Below are positions 13,667 through 16,147 of a stretch of DNA of 16,147 bases, piece by piece. Below the pieces are notes generated by a model. The model was given only the letters and a program-made list of their open reading frames with translations, was not told the DNA's origin and made no database searches. Position numbers and translations under genes: made by a program. The DNA comes from an uncultured Sutterella sp. (lineage in GTDB: Bacteria; Pseudomonadota; Gammaproteobacteria; Burkholderiales; Burkholderiaceae_F). Each line of letters starts with the position of its first letter. Positions within the stretch are counted from its first letter, which is position 1. Location of the stretch: NCBI GenBank assembly GCA_900770335.1, contig CAAGKD010000023.1, positions 1 to 16,147 on the forward strand, given 5' to 3'.

Positions 13667-14935
13667 ATGTCAACCAAGCCCATTCTCAAGTCCTCAAAGC
13701 TTGCCCACGTCCTCTATGACATTCGCGGTCCGATCATGGACAAGGCGAAGCAGATGGAGGCCGAGGGCCGCAAGCTCATCAAGCTCAACATCGGCAACCT
13801 CGCCGTCTTCGGGTTCGACCCCCCCGAGGAGGTCATGCGCGACATGATCCTCAACCTCCCGAACTCCGCGGGCTACTCCGACAGCAAGGGCATCTTCGCG
13901 GCACGCAAGGCCGTGATGCACTACACGCAGCTCAAGGGAATCGAGGGCGTCACGCTCGAGGACATCTACCTCGGCAACGGCGCCTCGGACCTCATCGCGA
14001 TGGCGACGGACGCGCTCCTTGACGAAGGCGACGAGCTGCTCGTGCCGATGCCCGACTACCCCCTCTGGACGGCCGTCACGAGCCTTGCGGGCGCCAGGCC
14101 CGTGCACTACCTCTGCGACGAGGCGAAGGGCTGGATCCCGAGCGTCGAGGACATCCGCGCCAAGGTGACGCCCCGCACGAAGGGCATCGTCATCATCAAC
14201 CCGAACAATCCCACGGGCGTGATGTACCCCAACTCGGTGCTCCTTGACATCATCGAGGTCGCCCGCGAGAACAACCTCGTGATCCTCGCCGACGAGGTCT
14301 ACGACAAGATCCTCTACGACGGCATCGAGCACACCGCCATCGGCAGCCTCTCGCGCGACGTGCTGACGCTGAGCTTCAACTCGCTCTCGAAGGCTTACCG
14401 CGCCTGCGGCTACCGCGCCGGCTGGATGGTGATCTCGGGCAACAAGACGAACGCGAAGGACTTCATCGAGGGCCTCAACATGCTCTCCAACATGAAGCTC
14501 TGCGCGAACGTTCCGGGCCAGTGGGCGATCCAGACGGCCCTGGGCGGCTACCAGTCGATCAACGACCTCGTCGGCGAGGGCGGACGCCTGCGCCGGCAGC
14601 GCGACCTCGCCTACGAGATGATCTCCGCGATCCCGGGCGTCTCGGTCGTTCGCCCGACCTCGACGCTCTACATGTTCCCGAGGCTCGATCCGGAGGTCTA
14701 CCCGATCGAGGACGACCGCGAGTTCTTCAAGGAGCTCCTCGAGGCGACGAACGTCGTGCTCGTGCAGGGCACGGGCTTCAACTGGCCGCACCCGGACCAC
14801 TTCCGCATGGTGTTCCTGCCCCATGAGCCGGAGCTGCGCGACGCGATCAACCGCATCGCAAAGTTCCTCGCCGACTGGCGCGCCCGCCATCCGGCGCCGA
14901 AGAAGGCTGCGCAGAGGAAGGCCGAGAAGGCTTGA
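13667..14935 (+). CDS. alaA: Glutamate-pyruvate aminotransferase AlaA (PLP-dependent, class I/II)
   Basis: This 422-residue protein matches E. coli AlaA (405 residues) along its whole length. It opens SSKLAHVLYDIRGPI, then has KLNIGNLAVFGFDPP, YSDSKGIFAARKA, YLGNGASDLI, PMPDYPLWTAVTSL and VHYLCDEAKGW. The cofactor-binding NPNNPTG is at residues 178-184, DEVYDKILYD follows, and the PLP Schiff-base lysine is K242 in NSLSKAYRACGYRAGW. The C-terminal part has CANVPGQWAIQTALGGYQSI and LVQGTGFNWPHPDHFR. It interconverts pyruvate plus glutamate and alanine plus 2-oxoglutarate in the cytoplasm and is a main route to alanine. The start at 13667 has GGAG nine bases upstream; an upstream TTG at 13610 is rejected. 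The last 20 residues are a Lys/Arg/Ala-rich tail absent from E. coli AlaA. Confidence 0.95.
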   Translation: MSTKPILKSSKLAHVLYDIRGPIMDKAKQMEAEGRKLIKLNIGNLAVFGFDPPEEVMRDMILNLPNSAGYSDSKGIFAARKAVMHYTQLKGIEGVTLEDIYLGNGASDLIAMATDALLDEGDELLVPMPDYPLWTAVTSLAGARPVHYLCDEAKGWIPSVEDIRAKVTPRTKGIVIINPNNPTGVMYPNSVLLDIIEVARENNLVILADEVYDKILYDGIEHTAIGSLSRDVLTLSFNSLSKAYRACGYRAGWMVISGNKTNAKDFIEGLNMLSNMKLCANVPGQWAIQTALGGYQSINDLVGEGGRLRRQRDLAYEMISAIPGVSVVRPTSTLYMFPRLDPEVYPIEDDREFFKELLEATNVVLVQGTGFNWPHPDHFRMVFLPHEPELRDAINRIAKFLADWRARHPAPKKAAQRKAEKA

Positions 14936-14940
14936 CGTTC

Positions 14941-14968
14941 TCTCCGCCGTGAACGACGGAGATTCTCT
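14941..14968 (+). terminator. Probable terminator of alaA
   Basis: TCTCCGCCGT pairs with ACGACGGAGA (one C-A mismatch, TGAA-type loop), starting five bases past the alaA stop and followed by TTCTCT. It is a modest intrinsic terminator in the right place. Confidence 0.5.
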
Positions 14969-15168
14969 ACTGCGTCAGCAGCTTGCGCTGCTGATCACTT
15001 CGATGGATTCCTGCTGCTGATTCGGCGTCGGTCTTTTGGACCGACCCGGATTCACTTGAGCCTGAGCATTCTTCTCAGACTCCCCACAGGCTAACGAGCT
15101 TCGTCCGCGCTCTTTAATGGGGGCTACCACAAAATAAGTACATGATTTTCATCAAAAGTCATGCACTT

Positions 15169-15201
15169 TTGACCCCATAAAAATGGGTGGTATTGTATAA
15201 T
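15169..15201 (+). promoter_or_regulatory. Promoter of the truncated transposase gene
   Basis: A consensus -10 box TATAAT is at 15196-15201, 38 bases before the ATG, in an AT-rich stretch. TTGACC at 15169-15174 is 21 bases upstream of it, too far for a standard -35; it pairs better (16 bases) with TATTGT at 15191-15196. A 9-bp inverted repeat, AATGGGTGG (15182-15190) and CCACCCATT (15230-15238), flanks the -10 and ends exactly at the start codon. Confidence 0.6.
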
Positions 15202-15238
15202 TTAGTCGCACAAAACAAAAACATACAACCCACCCATT

Positions 15239-15853
15239 ATGTCAGCATGCTACCACGGCGATTCGACCGTGTCAACCACCCCCTCCGCCAAGGAGCTCCT
15301 CGCCGGCTTCGCAAACAAGATCCCCCGTCAGCTGACCGACCTCGACAAGCACTATGACTTCGAGGCTCAGCGGCCTCTGCTGGAACGCTTCATCGCACGG
15401 TACCTCGCCTCCCTCTACATGAAGGAGCTTGGCCTGGACAACCTCCCTTCTGAGGAGCGTCAGAAAATTGAGAAGGAGCTCGTTGAGGCCCGGCTCCGGC
15501 AGACTTCCAATCGCGGCCGGCCGCCCATGGATCCCGTTCTGATGCTCAAGGTCGTTCTGCTGGGCGTCATCCACAGGCTCAGCGATGCCCAGCTCTCGTT
15601 CGACATCGCGGATCGCTCGACCTTCAGAGCATTCCTCCGCCTTCCTCCCGGCGTGCAGATCTCACGCTCCGTCATCTGGAAATACCGCGAAATTTTCACG
15701 GAAACCAAACTATTGGAGCATCTCTTCGCGAACCATGTGCACGAGCTCGCCAAGGCGAAGATCCTGCCCAACGGCGACATGATCATCGACGGCTCCTTCG
15801 TTGAGGCGCCCAAACAGCGCAACACCCGTCAGGAGAATCAGATGATCAAGTAA
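15239..15853 (+). pseudogene. IS5-family transposase, N-terminal part only (truncated)
   Basis: The open frame is 204 residues from ATG 15239. Residues about 92-204 match the N-terminal DUF772-like region of IS5-type transposases: GRPPMDPVLMLKVVLLGVIH, LSDAQLSFDIADRSTFRAFL, SRSVIWKYREIF, then LPNGDMIIDGSFVEAPKQRN, where the D of the IDGS segment is probably the first acidic catalytic residue. IS5 proteins usually continue with a KKG/YGYK region, a second Asp and a YREK-type Glu; here the frame stops right after NTRQENQMIK and none of these is found. Residues 1-90 form a longer leader than in IS5 itself. No Shine-Dalgarno sequence precedes the ATG; the leader is A/C-rich. Transposition activity is not expected, but a DNA-binding fragment could still be made. 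Confidence 0.8.
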
Positions 15854-15870
15854 AACGTTCCCAGAACGTT
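15854..15870. repeat. Inverted repeat directly after the truncated transposase stop
   Basis: AACGTT at 15854-15859 and at 15865-15870 flank CCCAG; each arm is itself palindromic. It starts at the base after the TAA stop, and may be a translation-end hairpin or a deletion-junction feature. Confidence 0.45.
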
Positions 15871-15879
15871 GTACTACCG

Positions 15880-15908
15880 AAACCCTCGAAACTCGAGGGT
15901 TTCTTCTT
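15880..15908 (+). terminator. Intrinsic terminator after the truncated transposase
   Basis: AAACCCTCGA (15880-15889) pairs perfectly with TCGAGGGTTT (15893-15902) around AAC, followed by CTTCTT. The A/T pairs at the stem base make it potentially active in both directions. It closes the transposase transcript 27 bases after the stop. Confidence 0.72.
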
Positions 15909-15995
15909 ATGGACGGCCGCCTGAAAAACTGCATCGACACGTTCTGAGCGCCTTTCGGCCGGCGATCCTTGGGAACGGCCCCATGAACCCCTGCC

Positions 15996-16007
15996 AGTTA
16001 CGTAACT
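15996..16007. repeat. 12-bp perfect palindrome upstream of the last gene
   Basis: AGTTACGTAACT is its own reverse complement and is followed by TTTTT. It lies nine bases before the -35 box of the next gene, so it could be an operator or part of an insertion-sequence end. Confidence 0.45.
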
Positions 16008-16015
16008 TTTTCCCC

Positions 16016-16044
16016 TTGAAAAACGCCTTCAATAGTACTAAAAT
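16016..16044 (+). promoter_or_regulatory. Sigma-70 promoter of the last gene
   Basis: TTGAAA (16016-16021) and TAAAAT (16039-16044) are separated by exactly 17 bases, each one mismatch or less from consensus. Transcription would begin near 16051, about 27 bases before the ATG at 16078. Confidence 0.68.
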
Positions 16045-16077
16045 AAGTTTATATGCGCTATTAAAGAGGATTTGGAT

Positions 16078-16147
16078 ATGCCGGTCCCTGAGGGCATCCG
16101 CCGAGTGCCTCGGCCAAAGAACACAGTCGTCATCGACAGCGGACACG
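16078..16147 (+). CDS. Start of a gene, probably a second IS transposase (cut by window edge)
   Basis: The ATG at 16078 has an excellent ribosome binding site, AGAGGA, seven bases upstream, and a near-consensus promoter. Only 23 residues are visible: MPVPEGIRRVPRPKNTVV followed by IDSGH. A short basic, proline-containing start of this kind (R-x-V-P-R-P-x-N-T-x-V) reminds me of transposases of IS1634-like elements in related gut betaproteobacteria. This is a recollection and not a demonstrated match. The AT-rich upstream region and the neighbouring transposase remnant agree with a mobile element. An alternative reading on the minus strand across this region (15907-16146) has no such signals. 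Confidence 0.6.
   Translation, partial: MPVPEGIRRVPRPKNTVVIDSGH

Larger units (their letters stand above)
14936..15238. other. Non-coding, hairpin-rich junction between alaA and the IS-like element
   Basis: No gene is seen in these 303 bases. The left half holds a series of small hairpins: 14941-14962 (alaA terminator candidate), 14975-14994 (TCAGCAGC / GCTGCTGA, loop TTGC), 15027-15045 (GTCGGTC / GACCGAC, loop TTTTG), and CTGAG / CTCAG near 15062-15078. From about 15110 the base composition becomes AT-rich and the sequence looks like the upstream end of a mobile element. It contains an imperfect inverted repeat around AAGTACATGA / TCATGCACTT (15136-15169) and the transposase promoter. Confidence 0.6.
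15110..15910 (+). mobile_element. IS5-type insertion sequence remnant (boundaries uncertain)
   Basis: The base composition drops from very GC-rich to AT-rich near 15110. There follow a promoter, a truncated IS5-type transposase frame, and a terminator at 15880-15908. I could not identify matching terminal inverted repeats or a target-site duplication, so both ends are estimates. Because the catalytic part of the transposase is missing, the copy should not move by itself. Confidence 0.5.

Noticed and set aside
13694..14890. A 398-codon open frame antisense to alaA, and a similar 626-codon plus-strand frame across the YihY and iadA genes (6592-8472)
   Set aside because: Both are mirror frames of well-supported genes, with GC-driven composition and no start signals or domains.
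15907..16146. A 79-codon minus-strand frame at the right end
   Set aside because: It crosses a promoter, a palindrome and the ribosome binding site of the plus-strand gene, and shows no family features.

Overview
This is a GC-rich bacterial chromosome segment with an AT-richer, insertion-sequence-related right end. The protein types suggest a betaproteobacterium of the order Burkholderiales, plausibly the gut family Sutterellaceae. They include a yciB-type septation protein next to a periplasmic parvulin, a BrkB/YihY protein, and a PbrR/CadR-type MerR regulator divergent from a Zn/Cd/Pb P-type ATPase. The taxonomic call is inference from protein resemblance; no rRNA or marker gene is present.

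Left part (1-9.2 kb). On the minus strand are the start of a GNAT acetyltransferase (cut by the window edge), a two-domain M16 zinc peptidase with a signal peptide, a Sel1-repeat protein, a YihY/BrkB membrane protein, an isoaspartyl dipeptidase (iadA) with its full metal-ligand set, and an unrecognised five-helix membrane protein. On the plus strand are yciB and a secreted PpiC-type peptidyl-prolyl isomerase. The bolA gene, which I remember as commonly lying between these two in Burkholderiales, is absent; two overlapping palindromes occupy the gap.

Metal module (9.27-12.93 kb). This is the most interesting part. A MerR-family regulator is divergent from a 944-residue P1B-type ATPase. The ATPase promoter has the MerR-type 19-bp spacer between TTGACA and TGCAAT. 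The ATPase carries four tandem HMA-like metal-binding domains instead of the usual one. All four use a C-P-(V/I)-E motif in place of CxxC, and the fourth copy is a sequence mosaic of the second and third. The regulator lacks the two N-terminal-side cysteines typical of CadR/PbrR but has extra cysteines at its C terminus. A textbook intrinsic terminator ends the ATPase gene.

Right part (13.0-16.1 kb). A small two-helix membrane protein has an unusual leader with an 8-bp tandem repeat and a C9 tract. It is followed by alaA (glutamate-pyruvate aminotransferase). Then comes a hairpin-rich, non-coding 300-bp stretch, and an AT-rich promoter driving an IS5-type transposase truncated after about 200 residues and closed by its own terminator. 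At the end is the promoter, ribosome binding site and first 23 codons of another gene that looks like a second transposase.
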